Source: Virgibacillus ndiopensis
GTDB taxonomy: Bacteria > Bacillota > Bacilli > Bacillales > Amphibacillaceae
Length of the DNA stretch: 64,000 bases
Assembly (NCBI RefSeq): GCF_900187325.1
Contig: NZ_FZMZ01000006.1
Coordinates: 1,302,001 to 1,366,000, forward strand
Reading direction: 5' to 3'
The notes beneath the pieces are model-generated. The model had not been told where the DNA came from. It made no database searches and worked only from the letters and a program-made list of their open reading frames with translations. The position numbers were made by a program, and so were the translations under genes. Below, piece by piece: positions 37,001 to 47,467 of this stretch. Position 1 is the first letter of the stretch. The number at the start of each line of letters is the position of its first letter.

Positions 37001-37270
37001 TCAGCGGAACTAATAGATAGACATGAATCTGGAAGTACAGTATATCAACCTCAAAAGGGAGATATATACCTATTGGATGGAAATGGAATTAAGTATAATA
37101 GAATAGATTATGAAATAGTAGTAGCTGAGAATTGGAGTAAAATTCACTTAAATCCTCCAGCAAAAGTAAAAACTTTGTTAACCTTTGAAGTTCCTGAGAA
37201 CGTTAAACAATTAGTCATGATTGAAAACAGTAAATTAACAGCGGGAGATATTGTGGTAAAAATTAAATAA
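34049..37270 (+). CDS. Large FtsX-family ABC permease with C-terminal DUF4352-like domain
   Basis: A 1073-residue membrane protein. TM1 lies at about residues 15-35, then about 500 extracytoplasmic residues. The first FtsX block (three helices, about 540-650) contains the IGWRPNQLTKLLFIEA motif. The second FtsX block (about 690-890) contains ELAALKAFGWHNRTIRTLVLIEGG and LPARKAVIIQPYQGL. The extracytoplasmic C-terminus, about residues 890-1073, has a Lys/Glu-rich linker and an Ig-like fold reminiscent of DUF4352 (GDTLEEKFKTFTYKLV, NAEFITISAELI, FEVPENVKQLVM). The start at 34049 follows GGCGAGG. It probably exports or extracts an envelope substrate; substrate unknown. Confidence 0.82.
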   Translation: MLRFIWNSWWRNKERFLLLIVGALIVSIGLSYLVGITQANKATVVDELQKRWKSSYHIVVRPPDARSVTEEKKLLEPNYLSGIAGGISLEQYEQVKAISDIDIAAPIAMMGYIQNSTQLGQIDITEPGVYRMNIKEATDNGVDTVVDNGSIYFTVGTWEGPSDSSAYGVTRFDGKLHYGTDILLAGVDPDAEAKLVGIDEAIVKGSNSKYLSKKDNIETIEVMEDIEDTKIPVILSNQEFVDGTMTYTIEKVDIPFAENPDSTMEMVKENGGKSYLDEQPKTQVDQYKFTTSETHKKIIEQISNGGDIGGSQWMRFKPSPVEYREVSSPYGERWPFSYEVEPYTVPSDSTLAIDYAYRQITSFGEDSSSWPRLQLDFKGIFDPRQLNISKDPLTELPMETYFPSKANWVLDKDENPINPPQQMKPLNNPYGFLTKPPLILTNIEAAAKIIGDKPISAIRVKVKDVEELTEESEQTLQDVAKKIEEKTGLITDITLGSSPQPALTHIPGLEEKENLGWVEQPWIKLGSSMTIFKESKIGMSGVIASVIAVAIVYVFSTNIIMMYARKKEFAVLLSIGWRPNQLTKLLFIEATMIGVFVSIISWLILGSIYVTNEFETSVWRLILIGIFGLSIYVLGTLIPGFLVRKISPYETIKTGEISNLKRHLFKTKSIFSMGLKNLLIMWKRSILSVIAIALPTSLLIFFLFVTFQLKGTMFTTWLGEFVAMEVGPMHYVAMGVAIAIAILTTAEIIWQNVAERQTELAALKAFGWHNRTIRTLVLIEGGLSGLLAGLIGLGIAFGIIFGMYGKFPTDELLFLLGTILIPIVTGIVGAILPARKAVIIQPYQGLTGGFTNSKRTEKSFRYVFGTVGICLFLGIVTLLMQAIPDTKESNVTRPENIQSIEGTSGEVQETIEVDGKSNKSEKKMDKGTEEEGENIIDNKIENAWRVLNIGDTLEEKFKTFTYKLVTENPENIKPKQANAEFITISAELIDRHESGSTVYQPQKGDIYLLDGNGIKYNRIDYEIVVAENWSKIHLNPPAKVKTLLTFEVPENVKQLVMIENSKLTAGDIVVKIK

Positions 37271-37465
37271 GAATTGTAGAGATGTTTTTAACTCACCTTT
37301 TTCACGTACTTAAAAAGCTGATAATGCATAAACTGATATAACATATAAATGTATATGTTATAATACGAAATGATGGATTACCATCAACAAATAGTATATT
37401 TCATGGACATTTTTATTCAGTAGGTTAGTTCTTGGGTCGTTCCAAATGGATAGGGAGTGCATGTG

Positions 37466-37822
37466 ATGTTTACGCATGATTCAGACAAAGTTATTATAGT
37501 CGAGGGATTAACGGACAAAAAGCAAATCAAAAAAGTAATTAATGATGACGTAGAGATTATTTGTACAAATGGTACATTTGCAGTGGAACGGTTTGATGAG
37601 CTTTTAGAAACATATGATTTGGATAATAAGGACGTATATATTTTAGTTGACGAGGATCAATCAGGGATGAAGTTGCGAAAACAATTGGCACGTGAACTTC
37701 CGCATGCTGAGCATATTTATGTAAGTAGTGAATACCGGGAAGTAGCAACAACTCCTGAACAGATACTCGCAACTGCCTTGATAAGTAAAAGCATTTCGGT
37801 TAATCCGATATTTTTAGTTTAG
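37466..37822 (+). CDS. yusF: Toprim domain protein YusF
   Basis: A 118-residue protein consisting of a Toprim domain. The motif glutamate is in KVIIVEGLTDKKQIKKV near residue 12, a glycine segment is in CTNGTFAVERFDEL, and DxD is replaced by the acidic VDEDQSGMKLRKQL near residue 60. It resembles the catalytic core of RNase M5 and DnaG and matches B. subtilis YusF by position and size. ATG 37466 is used because TAGGGAG lies 8 bases upstream; the GTG at 37457 overlaps that site. Confidence 0.85.
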   Translation: MFTHDSDKVIIVEGLTDKKQIKKVINDDVEIICTNGTFAVERFDELLETYDLDNKDVYILVDEDQSGMKLRKQLARELPHAEHIYVSSEYREVATTPEQILATALISKSISVNPIFLV

Positions 37823-37832
37823 GGTGGTATTT

Positions 37833-38144
37833 TTGCAGGCAATAACGAATGAAACTTTAGAACAGGAAAACTATTTATTATATATTTATACACCATTTTG
37901 TGGTACTTGTAGTTTGGCAAGGTCCATGTTAGATAAAATTGAGTCCGTGCATAAACAGGAAATATTTTATGAAATGAATGCATCGTTGCACCCTGATTTT
38001 ATGCGTAATAACAAAGTAGAAAGTGTACCGTGTTTAATGATTAAAGAGAATAATGAAATTAAAGAGAGAATCTATGCATTCAAATCCATTCCAAATATTT
38101 ATAGCTATTTATTAAAATATACGCCTGAGCTGTTTGAAAACTAA
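37833..38144 (+). CDS. yusE: Thioredoxin-like protein YusE
   Basis: A 103-residue thioredoxin-fold protein with the redox motif YTPFCGTCSLARSML at about residues 19-33 and the cis-proline region VESVPCLMI, where an additional Cys follows the proline. It is likely a cytosolic disulfide oxidoreductase. In B. subtilis yusE also follows yusF. TTG at 37833 is preferred because AGGGTGG precedes it by 5 bases; a GTG at 37824 is the alternative and overlaps that site. Confidence 0.82.
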   Translation: MQAITNETLEQENYLLYIYTPFCGTCSLARSMLDKIESVHKQEIFYEMNASLHPDFMRNNKVESVPCLMIKENNEIKERIYAFKSIPNIYSYLLKYTPELFEN

Positions 38145-38177
38145 ATAGTATGAATTGGTGGATTATTATTTTTTATA

Positions 38178-38206
38178 TTGACACCTAATTATAGGGGTGC
38201 TAATAT
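38178..38206 (+). promoter_or_regulatory. Sigma-A promoter of metNIQ
   Basis: TTGACA (38178-38183), 17 bp, TAATAT (38201-38206). The RNA would begin near 38213, shortly before the S-box aptamer. Confidence 0.85.
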
Positions 38207-38239
38207 CTAGATTATCAAATTTAATTAAATAGTACTTAT

Positions 38240-38408
38240 CTCTTATCTTGAGCGGCGGAGGGACTGGCCCTACGAAACCGCGGCAACCTTCAAACATTAA
38301 GTTGTTTGAAAGGTGCCAATTCCTGCAAAGAGTTATCTTTGACAGATGAGAGAACGTGAAGACATATATTTACGTCTTTCTGTTCTCTTACAGAAAGGCG
38401 TTTTTTGT
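38240..38408 (+). ncRNA. SAM-I (S-box) riboswitch
   Basis: Conserved S-box blocks are present in order: CTTATCTTGAGCGGCGGAGG (38242-38261), GACTGGCCC, GAAACCGCGGCAACC (38273-38287), the TTCAAACA/TGTTTGAA hairpin, AGGTGCCAATTCCTGC and GACAGATGAGAG (38341-38352). Downstream, CGTCTTTCTG (38373-38382) pairs with CAGAAAGGCG (38391-38400), followed by T6, forming the terminator. SAM binding should stop transcription of metNIQ. Confidence 0.96.
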
Positions 38409-38457
38409 CTTTATTAGGACATAATATGTATCTAAGGAATTTTTAGGAGGATAAATT

Positions 38458-39486
38458 GTGATTTCGATTGAAGGGTTAAGTAAAATTTTCACATCAAATA
38501 AAAGTCAGATCACGGCTGTTGATGATTTAACACTTGATATAAAAGAGGGCGATATTTTCGGTGTAATTGGATATAGTGGTGCTGGTAAAAGTACGTTTGT
38601 CAGATTGTTGAATCGGTTGGAGGAGCCTACTGGAGGTCGAATTATTATTGATGACCAAGAGATCACTGCTTTAAATTCAAGTCAACTTCGTTTAGCTAGA
38701 CAGGAAATTGGCATGATTTTTCAGCACTTTAATTTACTTTGGTCAAGGACTGTGAAAGATAACATCGCCTTTCCATTGGAAATAGCTGGTGTACCAAAGA
38801 CTGAACGTGAAAAAAGAGTACAGGATTTAATTGATTTAGTTGGTCTTACGGAAAGAGAAAACGCTTATCCGTCACAGCTAAGTGGAGGGCAAAAGCAACG
38901 CGTCGGAATTGCCCGTGCATTAGCTAATAATCCAAAAGTTCTACTTTGCGATGAAGCAACTTCCGCATTGGATCCGGAAACAACGAATTCGATATTAGAT
39001 TTGTTAGTTGATATCAATCAAAAACTTGGATTAACAATCATCTTAATAACACACGAAATGCACGTCATTCGTAAAATTTGTAAACAAGTGGCAGTGATGG
39101 AGAACGGAAAGATTGTTGAACAAGGCGAGGTGCTGGACGTATTTTTAAGACCGAAGCAACAGGTAACGAAGAAGTTTGTTGAACAGGTGATGGGAACGAA
39201 CGATGAAAACGAAGGTATCAATCATCTAATTAATACGTATGATCATGGAAAAATTGTTCGTCTACATTTCATTGGCGAGACGACAAACCAAGCGCTGATT
39301 AGCAAGGTTGCAAAAGAATTCACGATTGACATTAATATTTTACAAGGAAAAATTACGCAAACTCAGGCTGGCGCTTATGGAACATTATTTGTACAACTTG
39401 ATGGTGAGGCAGGGGAAGTTGATAAAGTTATAGATTTTATCACGCATACCTCAGTGGAAGTGGAGGTGATCCGTGATGCTAACTAA
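38458..39486 (+). CDS. metN: Methionine ABC transporter ATP-binding protein MetN
   Basis: A 342-residue ATPase. Walker A is GYSGAGKSTFVRLLNRLEEP, the signature is LSGGQKQRVGIARALA and Walker B is VLLCDEATSALDPE. The C-terminal NIL domain (about residues 260-342) senses intracellular methionine in homologues (trans-inhibition). It starts with GTG at 38458 after TTTAGGAGGAT. It overlaps metI by 11 bases. Under the SAM riboswitch. Confidence 0.96.
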   Translation: MISIEGLSKIFTSNKSQITAVDDLTLDIKEGDIFGVIGYSGAGKSTFVRLLNRLEEPTGGRIIIDDQEITALNSSQLRLARQEIGMIFQHFNLLWSRTVKDNIAFPLEIAGVPKTEREKRVQDLIDLVGLTERENAYPSQLSGGQKQRVGIARALANNPKVLLCDEATSALDPETTNSILDLLVDINQKLGLTIILITHEMHVIRKICKQVAVMENGKIVEQGEVLDVFLRPKQQVTKKFVEQVMGTNDENEGINHLINTYDHGKIVRLHFIGETTNQALISKVAKEFTIDINILQGKITQTQAGAYGTLFVQLDGEAGEVDKVIDFITHTSVEVEVIRDAN

Positions 39487-40144
39487 ATTATTTCCAAACC
39501 TTGATGTTCAGGATTTTTGGCTGGCAACATATGAAACGTTTTACATGACCTTGCTAGCATTAGTCGGAACATTTATTATCGGAATCCTTCTCGGGTTACT
39601 TTTATATCTAACTTCAAAAGGCGGTATTTGGCAGAATAAATTTCTTAACATAATTGTTGCGGCGATTGTGAATATATTTCGAGCAATTCCATTCATTATT
39701 TTAATTTTACTATTATTCCCGTTCACCGATTTTTTAATTGGGACGATCCGGGGGCCGAATGCGGCGTTACCTGCTTTAATTATTGGGGCAGCACCGTTTT
39801 ATGGCAGATTAGTTGAGATAGCATTGAAGGAAGTTGATAAAGGTGTTGTGGAAGCGGCAAAAGCAATGGGAGCAAAAACGAAAACAATTATTTTCCGTGT
39901 ATTGCTGCCAGAATCGATGCCAGCACTTATTTCTGGCATAACAGTTACTGCAATCTCTTTAATCGGATATACTGCTATGGCTGGTGTCATCGGTGCTGGA
40001 GGTCTAGGAGACTACGCCTATTTTTATGGGTTTCAGCGAAGAGATTTTGACGTAGTATTCGTTTGTACGGTATTTATTGTAGTTATTGTATTTATATTCC
40101 AATTCATTGGAGATTATATTTCCAGTAAATTAGATAAAAGATAA
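39476..40144 (+). CDS. metI: Methionine ABC transporter permease MetI (MetP)
   Basis: A 222-residue permease with five transmembrane helices and the EAA-type loop VVEAAKAMGAKTKTIIFRVLLPESMPALISG near residues 122-152. It follows the MetI pattern (NIFRAIPFIILIL; GAAPFYGRLVEIALKEVD). The ATG at 39476 follows the strong site GGAGGTGAT inside metN; a GTG at 39473 is less well placed. Confidence 0.95.
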   Translation: MLTKLFPNLDVQDFWLATYETFYMTLLALVGTFIIGILLGLLLYLTSKGGIWQNKFLNIIVAAIVNIFRAIPFIILILLLFPFTDFLIGTIRGPNAALPALIIGAAPFYGRLVEIALKEVDKGVVEAAKAMGAKTKTIIFRVLLPESMPALISGITVTAISLIGYTAMAGVIGAGGLGDYAYFYGFQRRDFDVVFVCTVFIVVIVFIFQFIGDYISSKLDKR

Positions 40145-40167
40145 AAATTAAAAGGGGAGTATTCAAA

Positions 40168-40998
40168 ATGAAAAAGATTTTAACAGTTGTTTCTGTAATA
40201 TTTGTTTTAGTTTTAGCAGCATGTGGTAATTCAGATGAGGACAGTGGCTCAGAAAACACGAAAGAAATAACCGTTGGAGCATCTAGTACGCCGCACGCAC
40301 AAATTTTAGAACAAGCAAAACCCATTCTTAAAGAAAAAGGTATTACATTGAACATTGAAGAGTATCAAGATTATGTTTTACCCAATGAGGATTTAAAAAG
40401 CGGTACGTTAGACGCTAACTACTTTCAACATATCCCATATTTAGAGAAGCAAATCGCTGATATTGGGTATGATTTTAAACACATTGGTGGCATTCACATC
40501 GAGCCGATGGGTGTTTATTCAAAAACGATTAATAGTGTAGACGATATTAAGGATGGTACAGAAGTAATTATGAGTCGCTCTGTAGCAGACCACGGCCGTA
40601 TTCTTGCGTTATTCGAACGAGAAGGGTTAATCAAATTAGATGAAAGTGTCGATAAAGTTGATGCGACAGTTGACGATATAATTGAGAATCCGAAAAATTT
40701 AAAATTCTCTGCTGACGTAGATGCAGCACTTTTACCTGAATTATATAACTCAGAAGAAAATGCATTAGTAGCGATTAACACAAACTACGCGATTGGAGCG
40801 GAACTGAATCCATTGGAAGATGCTCTATTTATAGAAGGTGAAGAATCACCATATGTAAATGTCATCGCAGTTCGATCAGAAGATAAAGATAATGAAGTAT
40901 TGAATACATTGGTTGATGTATTACATTCTAAAGAAATTCAGGACTTTATTATTGAAGAATTCGAAGGTGCAGTTGTTCCTGTTGGTGGCGAAGAGTAA
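40168..40998 (+). CDS. metQ: Methionine-binding lipoprotein MetQ
   Basis: A 276-residue NlpA-family lipoprotein. The lipobox is VLAAC (Cys19). TVGASSTPHAQILEQAKPIL follows, then the segments DYVLPNEDLKSGTLDANYFQH and VIMSRSVADHGRILALFE of the D-/L-methionine-binding family. It delivers methionine to MetNI. Strong ribosome site AAAAGGGGAG. It is the last gene of the operon; no clear terminator was found directly after it. Confidence 0.95.
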   Translation: MKKILTVVSVIFVLVLAACGNSDEDSGSENTKEITVGASSTPHAQILEQAKPILKEKGITLNIEEYQDYVLPNEDLKSGTLDANYFQHIPYLEKQIADIGYDFKHIGGIHIEPMGVYSKTINSVDDIKDGTEVIMSRSVADHGRILALFEREGLIKLDESVDKVDATVDDIIENPKNLKFSADVDAALLPELYNSEENALVAINTNYAIGAELNPLEDALFIEGEESPYVNVIAVRSEDKDNEVLNTLVDVLHSKEIQDFIIEEFEGAVVPVGGEE

Positions 40999-41210
40999 CA
41001 ATATTTGCAAATTTTGAGCATACGGCAGTATTTGAGTGAAAAAAGCAAGATATAATTATATATGATGGCTATTGTTTCTTCAGTAAGTAATTTACTATTG
41101 AATACGTAATTCAACGTTTATTTGCGTTTTGAAATGGGAATCGTCCATGTGTTAATCTTATTATTGTAATTAAATCGAAAGGATGATTCACTATCCATAG
41201 TGGAATACGA
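40999..41210. other. A/T-rich spacer after metQ
   Basis: This 212-base stretch holds a short inverted repeat, TTGAAT/ATTCAA (41098-41114, 5-base centre). No gene and no strong terminator was found. Confidence 0.4.
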
Positions 41211-41381
41211 ATGAATTACACGCCTGAGATGGAAAAGGCAATGCAAAAATCGCATGGTATAGGTTATGCGGAGTATGGAAGAAAATTAGACAAACGCATT
41301 GTTGTTGAAAAAAGAAGACAACAAGAATATGAACAATGTAAACACATAGTCGCTGAAATCGATAGTCAACTGCATAAGTAA
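41211..41381 (+). CDS. Hypothetical 56-residue protein
   Basis: A short frame begins MNYTPEMEKAMQKSHGIGYA and ends EIDSQLHK. It is soluble and strongly charged, with Lys/Arg 14 and Asp/Glu about 11. It is predicted helical, with one Cys. It is followed 14 bases later by a clear terminator (41394-41427), which supports its being the end of a real transcript. The ribosome site is weak (AGTGGA, 7 bases before the ATG); a better AAAGGA at 41178-41183 is too far away. I do not recognise the family. Confidence 0.4.
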   Translation: MNYTPEMEKAMQKSHGIGYAEYGRKLDKRIVVEKRRQQEYEQCKHIVAEIDSQLHK

Positions 41382-41393
41382 TATATTAGTTAG

Positions 41394-41427
41394 GTGCTGG
41401 TATCCGATTGGATGCCAGTATTTTTTG
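41394..41427 (+). terminator. Terminator after the 56-residue ORF
   Basis: CTGGTATCC pairs with GGATGCCAG (one G-U pair) around GATT, followed by TA and T6. Confidence 0.8.
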
Positions 41428-41725
41428 TTGATGCGGAACAAGCCTCCGTCACGTGGGAGAAAGATTAGGTTTATCTTACCACTCATGTGTTTTAATTGGG
41501 GCGATAAAACAGATCTTAGTCGCGGCTATATATAATAGTAGAAACTCGATTTTAAAATGTATGGTAAACTATACTTATAGCCCATTAATTAACTGTTTTT
41601 GTTAGCCCAAAAAAGTTGATTATAAATTGGAAATGATTTAAGATTGTAATGAGAATAAATTGAGAATGGATGTTATATCCATTTGAAATAATTAACTAAT
41701 ATTACTAGTATTTGGAGGTATCGAC
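41428..41725. promoter_or_regulatory. Leader region of the suf operon
   Basis: About 300 bases with no gene. A possible promoter is TTGATT (41616-41621), 17 bp, TAAGAT (41639-41644). Just downstream, the direct repeat TGAGAAT occurs at 41650-41656 and 41661-41667 (11-bp period), which could be a protein site near the start point. No riboswitch was recognised. Confidence 0.4.
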
Positions 41726-42511
41726 ATGGCAGGATCAACACTAGAAATAAAAAATCTTCATGTTTCTATTGAAGATAAAGAAATATTAAAAGGTGTAAAC
41801 CTTACGATAAAGGGTGGCGAATTCCACGCAGTAATGGGACCAAACGGAACAGGTAAGTCAACACTTGCTTCAGCAATTATGGGGCACCCTAAATATGAAG
41901 TGACAGACGGTAGTGTACTTCTTGATGGGGAAGATGTTCTCGAAATGGAAGTTGACGAACGTGCTCGTGCAGGTCTATTCCTAGGCATGCAATATCCAAG
42001 TGAAATCAGTGGTGTAACAACATCTGACTTCTTACGTTCTTCTATTAATGCTCGTCGCGAAGAAGGTGACGAAATTCCATTAATGAAATTTATCAAAGAA
42101 ATGGATAGCGCATTAGATTATCTTGAAATTGATAAAAACATGGCACAACGTTACTTAAACGAAGGATTCTCTGGCGGTGAGAAAAAACGTAATGAAATTC
42201 TTCAATTAATGATGATTAAACCTGAGATCGCAATTTTAGATGAAATTGACTCAGGTCTCGATATTGATGCATTAAAAGTTGTATCTAAAGGAATTAATAA
42301 ACTACGTGATGAAAACTTTGGTTGCTTAATCATTACTCACTATCAACGCCTATTAAATTATATTACACCAGATGTTGTGCATGTAATGATGCAAGGTCGT
42401 GTTGTTAAATCTGGCGGACCTGAGCTTGCACAGCGATTAGAGGCAGAAGGTTATGACTGGATTAAAGAAGAATTAGGTATTGAAGACGAAACGCAAGAGC
42501 AAAACGCGTAA
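41726..42511 (+). CDS. sufC: Fe-S cluster assembly ATPase SufC
   Basis: A 261-residue ABC-type ATPase of the SUF scaffold. Walker A is GPNGTGKSTLASAIMGHPKY, the signature is FSGGEKKRNEILQLMM and Walker B is IAILDEIDSGLDIDAL. It drives conformational change of the SufBC2D complex on which clusters are built. First gene of sufCDSUB, the standard order for Firmicutes. Ribosome site TTGGAGGT. Confidence 0.96.
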   Translation: MAGSTLEIKNLHVSIEDKEILKGVNLTIKGGEFHAVMGPNGTGKSTLASAIMGHPKYEVTDGSVLLDGEDVLEMEVDERARAGLFLGMQYPSEISGVTTSDFLRSSINARREEGDEIPLMKFIKEMDSALDYLEIDKNMAQRYLNEGFSGGEKKRNEILQLMMIKPEIAILDEIDSGLDIDALKVVSKGINKLRDENFGCLIITHYQRLLNYITPDVVHVMMQGRVVKSGGPELAQRLEAEGYDWIKEELGIEDETQEQNA

Positions 42512-42528
42512 AAGTTAGGAGGGGTAAT

Positions 42529-45480
<2,952 letters not shown>

Positions 45481-45525
45481 TTGTAGGTAGCCACTTGGCC
45501 CAAATACCTAAAGGAGGTTTTTTAG

Positions 45526-46923
45526 ATGGCGAAGAATATGCCAGAAATGGAAGAATACAAATATGGCTTTCATGATAAAGACGTTTCAGTTTTCCGCTCT
45601 GGAAAAGGGTTAACTCCAGAAATAGTTAAAGAAATTTCAAGAATGAAAGAAGAACCTCAGTGGATGCTTGATTATCGCTTGAAAGCATTGGAACATTTTT
45701 ATTCACGTCCAATGCCTCAATGGGGTGGAGATCTTTCCGAATTGAATTTTGATGAAATTGTTTATTATGTTAAACCGTCAGAAAGACAAGGTAAAACATG
45801 GGATGAAGTACCTGATGAAATCAAGCAAACATTTGATAAATTAGGTATTCCTGAAGCAGAACAAAAATATTTGGCTGGTGTTTCAGCGCAGTATGAATCT
45901 GAAGTAGTTTATCACAGCTTAAAAGAAGATCTAGAGGAAATGGGTATCGTATTTAAAGATACAGATACAGCACTTAAAGAAAACGAAGAACTTTTTAAAG
46001 AGTATTTCGGAAAAGTTATACCAGCGACGGATAATAAATTTGCTGCGTTGAATTCTGCTGTGTGGTCTGGTGGATCGTTTATTTACGTACCAAAAGGTGT
46101 AAAAGCAACCACGCCGTTACAAGCATATTTCCGTATTAACTCAGAAAATATGGGACAATTTGAGCGTACGTTGATCATTGTTGATGAAGGTGCATCTGTT
46201 CATTATGTTGAAGGATGTACTGCACCAGTATATACAACTAATTCATTGCATAGTGCGGTTGTTGAAATTTTTGTTAAAAAAGATGGCTATTGCCGTTATA
46301 CAACAATTCAAAACTGGGCAAACAACGTGTATAACTTAGTTACAAAACGTGCAACATGTGATGCGAACGCAACAATGGAATGGATCGATGGTAACATTGG
46401 TTCGAAACTAACAATGAAATATCCTGCAGTTCTCCTTAGAGGTGAAGGTGCACGTGGTAACACACTATCCATTGCTATCGCAGGAAAAGGTCAATTGCAG
46501 GACGCTGGGGCCAAAATGCATCACTTAGCACCAAACACGTCATCTACTATTGTTTCGAAGTCAATTTCAAAACAAGGTGGGAAAGTATCATACCGTGGTA
46601 TGGTTCACTTTGGGCGTAAAGCAGATGGTGCTCGCTCCAATATTGAGTGTGACACATTAATCATGGATAATGAATCAACTTCTGATACAATTCCATATAA
46701 TGAAGTTTACAATAACAATATTTCATTGGAGCATGAAGCGAAAGTTTCGAAGGTATCTGAAGAGCAATTATTCTACTTGATGAGTAGAGGCCTTACAGAA
46801 GAAGAAGCTACAGAAATGATTGTAATGGGCTTTATCGAACCATTTACAAAAGAACTACCAATGGAATATGCAGTAGAAATGAACCGTCTTATTAAGTTTG
46901 AGATGGAAGGAAGTATCGGATAA
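45526..46923 (+). CDS. sufB: Fe-S cluster assembly protein SufB
   Basis: A 465-residue scaffold protein. It contains [20 protein letters not shown], the cysteine segment [20 protein letters not shown], and [15 protein letters not shown] with the conserved Cys near residue 370. [20 protein letters not shown] and the ending [20 protein letters not shown] follow. Nascent clusters form at the SufB-SufD interface. It is the last gene of the operon; strong ribosome site AAAGGAGGT. Confidence 0.96.
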   Translation: MAKNMPEMEEYKYGFHDKDVSVFRSGKGLTPEIVKEISRMKEEPQWMLDYRLKALEHFYSRPMPQWGGDLSELNFDEIVYYVKPSERQGKTWDEVPDEIKQTFDKLGIPEAEQKYLAGVSAQYESEVVYHSLKEDLEEMGIVFKDTDTALKENEELFKEYFGKVIPATDNKFAALNSAVWSGGSFIYVPKGVKATTPLQAYFRINSENMGQFERTLIIVDEGASVHYVEGCTAPVYTTNSLHSAVVEIFVKKDGYCRYTTIQNWANNVYNLVTKRATCDANATMEWIDGNIGSKLTMKYPAVLLRGEGARGNTLSIAIAGKGQLQDAGAKMHHLAPNTSSTIVSKSISKQGGKVSYRGMVHFGRKADGARSNIECDTLIMDNESTSDTIPYNEVYNNNISLEHEAKVSKVSEEQLFYLMSRGLTEEEATEMIVMGFIEPFTKELPMEYAVEMNRLIKFEMEGSIG

Positions 46924-46927
46924 TATG

Positions 46928-47011
46928 CTACAAACGTTGTGAAACAGCGTTTGTAAGTTGCTTATATAGTAAGGAAAATCACGCGTGCCGATTCAGATTT
47001 TCCTTTTAGTG
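46928..47011 (+). terminator. Terminator region of the suf operon
   Basis: A first hairpin joins ACAAACG (46930-46936) with CGTTTGT. The main terminator joins AAGGAAAATC (46971-46980) with GATTTTCCTT (46996-47005), followed by TTAG. Confidence 0.7.
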
Positions 47012-47049
47012 TAGGAGGCGAACTTTTTTAGGTTCGTCTTCTTCTATAT

Positions 47050-47155
47050 CTCCCGTTATATGCAGTTAAGTATCATCTCTTCTAAATCAGACCATTCAAT
47101 GGCCAAGGCTTCGCTTATCTTCAAACCTGTTTGATTCAAGGAAGTATATCATCAG
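47050..47155 (-). pseudogene. Tyrosine recombinase (integrase) relic
   Basis: Read on the minus strand, the frame gives SLNQTGLKISEALAIEWSDL followed by EEMILNCI and a stop. GLKISEALAIEWSDL matches the catalytic box I of phage/ICE tyrosine recombinases (TGLRISEALALxWxDID), including the arginine position, where lysine now replaces it. Upstream the frame is interrupted within a few codons. Only about 35 residues survive, and the box II H-x-x-R and the tyrosine are absent. It marks a past integration event after sufB. Confidence 0.65.
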
Positions 47156-47192
47156 GTACGAAATGATAGTAATATTACAGAGCAACAACAAA

Positions 47193-47327
47193 CAATGCTG
47201 TTTATACTCTATTGCTTGAAAATGAAGGAACAGATATTTATGATTGGCTGAAAGGTAGAAATGAAAATAGAAAATTTAAAAGTAGACATGGAAATGATGT
47301 GATAAGCTTCATTGTTTGTTATACTTA
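47193..47327 (+). pseudogene. Unrecognised coding fragment
   Basis: One frame stays open as NAVYTLLLENEGTDIYDWLK and GRNENRKFKSRHGNDV, then reaches a stop at 47325-47327. It has no start codon with a ribosome site. The composition is protein-like and it sits between the integrase relic and the toxin locus. It is probably another leftover of the same mobile element. I do not recognise the family. Confidence 0.35.
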
Positions 47328-47340
47328 ATGTGTAATAGGG

Positions 47341-47381
47341 CTTTCATGGGTGGTAGTTCACCCCTTTTTTGAAAGGGGGTG
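47341..47381 (+). promoter_or_regulatory. Toxin mRNA leader with alternative hairpins
   Basis: CACCCC (47359-47364) with GGGGTG (47376-47381) forms a hairpin that hides the ribosome site GGGGGTGAT. Alternatively, CTTTCA (47341-47346) with TGAAAG (47370-47375) encloses GGGTG (47348-47352) pairing with CACCC (47359-47363), which leaves the site free. In addition ATGGGTGGT (47346-47354) is exactly complementary to ACCACCCAT (47467-47475), just past the stop codon. Confidence 0.6.
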
Positions 47382-47386
47382 ATATT

Positions 47387-47467
47387 ATGACAGTATTCGA
47401 AGCATTGGTTCTGATGATCTCTTTCGCAACCTTAATTGTAGCCATACTGTCACAACAAAAAAAGTAA
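47387..47467 (+). CDS. Putative holin-like toxin (type I toxin peptide)
   Basis: A 26-residue peptide: a short N-terminus, one hydrophobic helix (ALVLMISFATLIVAIL) and the tail SQQKK. This matches the putative holin-like toxin family of Firmicutes small membrane peptides (MTVxEALxLMIxFATLxxAIL...), part of the TxpA/BsrG-like group of type I toxins that damage the membrane. It has a very strong ribosome site (AAAGGGGGTGAT), a feature of such toxins. TATACT at 47320-47325 could be its -10. Confidence 0.85.
   Translation: MTVFEALVLMISFATLIVAILSQQKK

Noticed and set aside
41650-41667. TGAGAAT direct repeat before sufC considered as a Fur box
   Set aside because: A Fur box is an inverted TGATAAT repeat; here the copies are direct with an 11-bp period, so no regulator is named.
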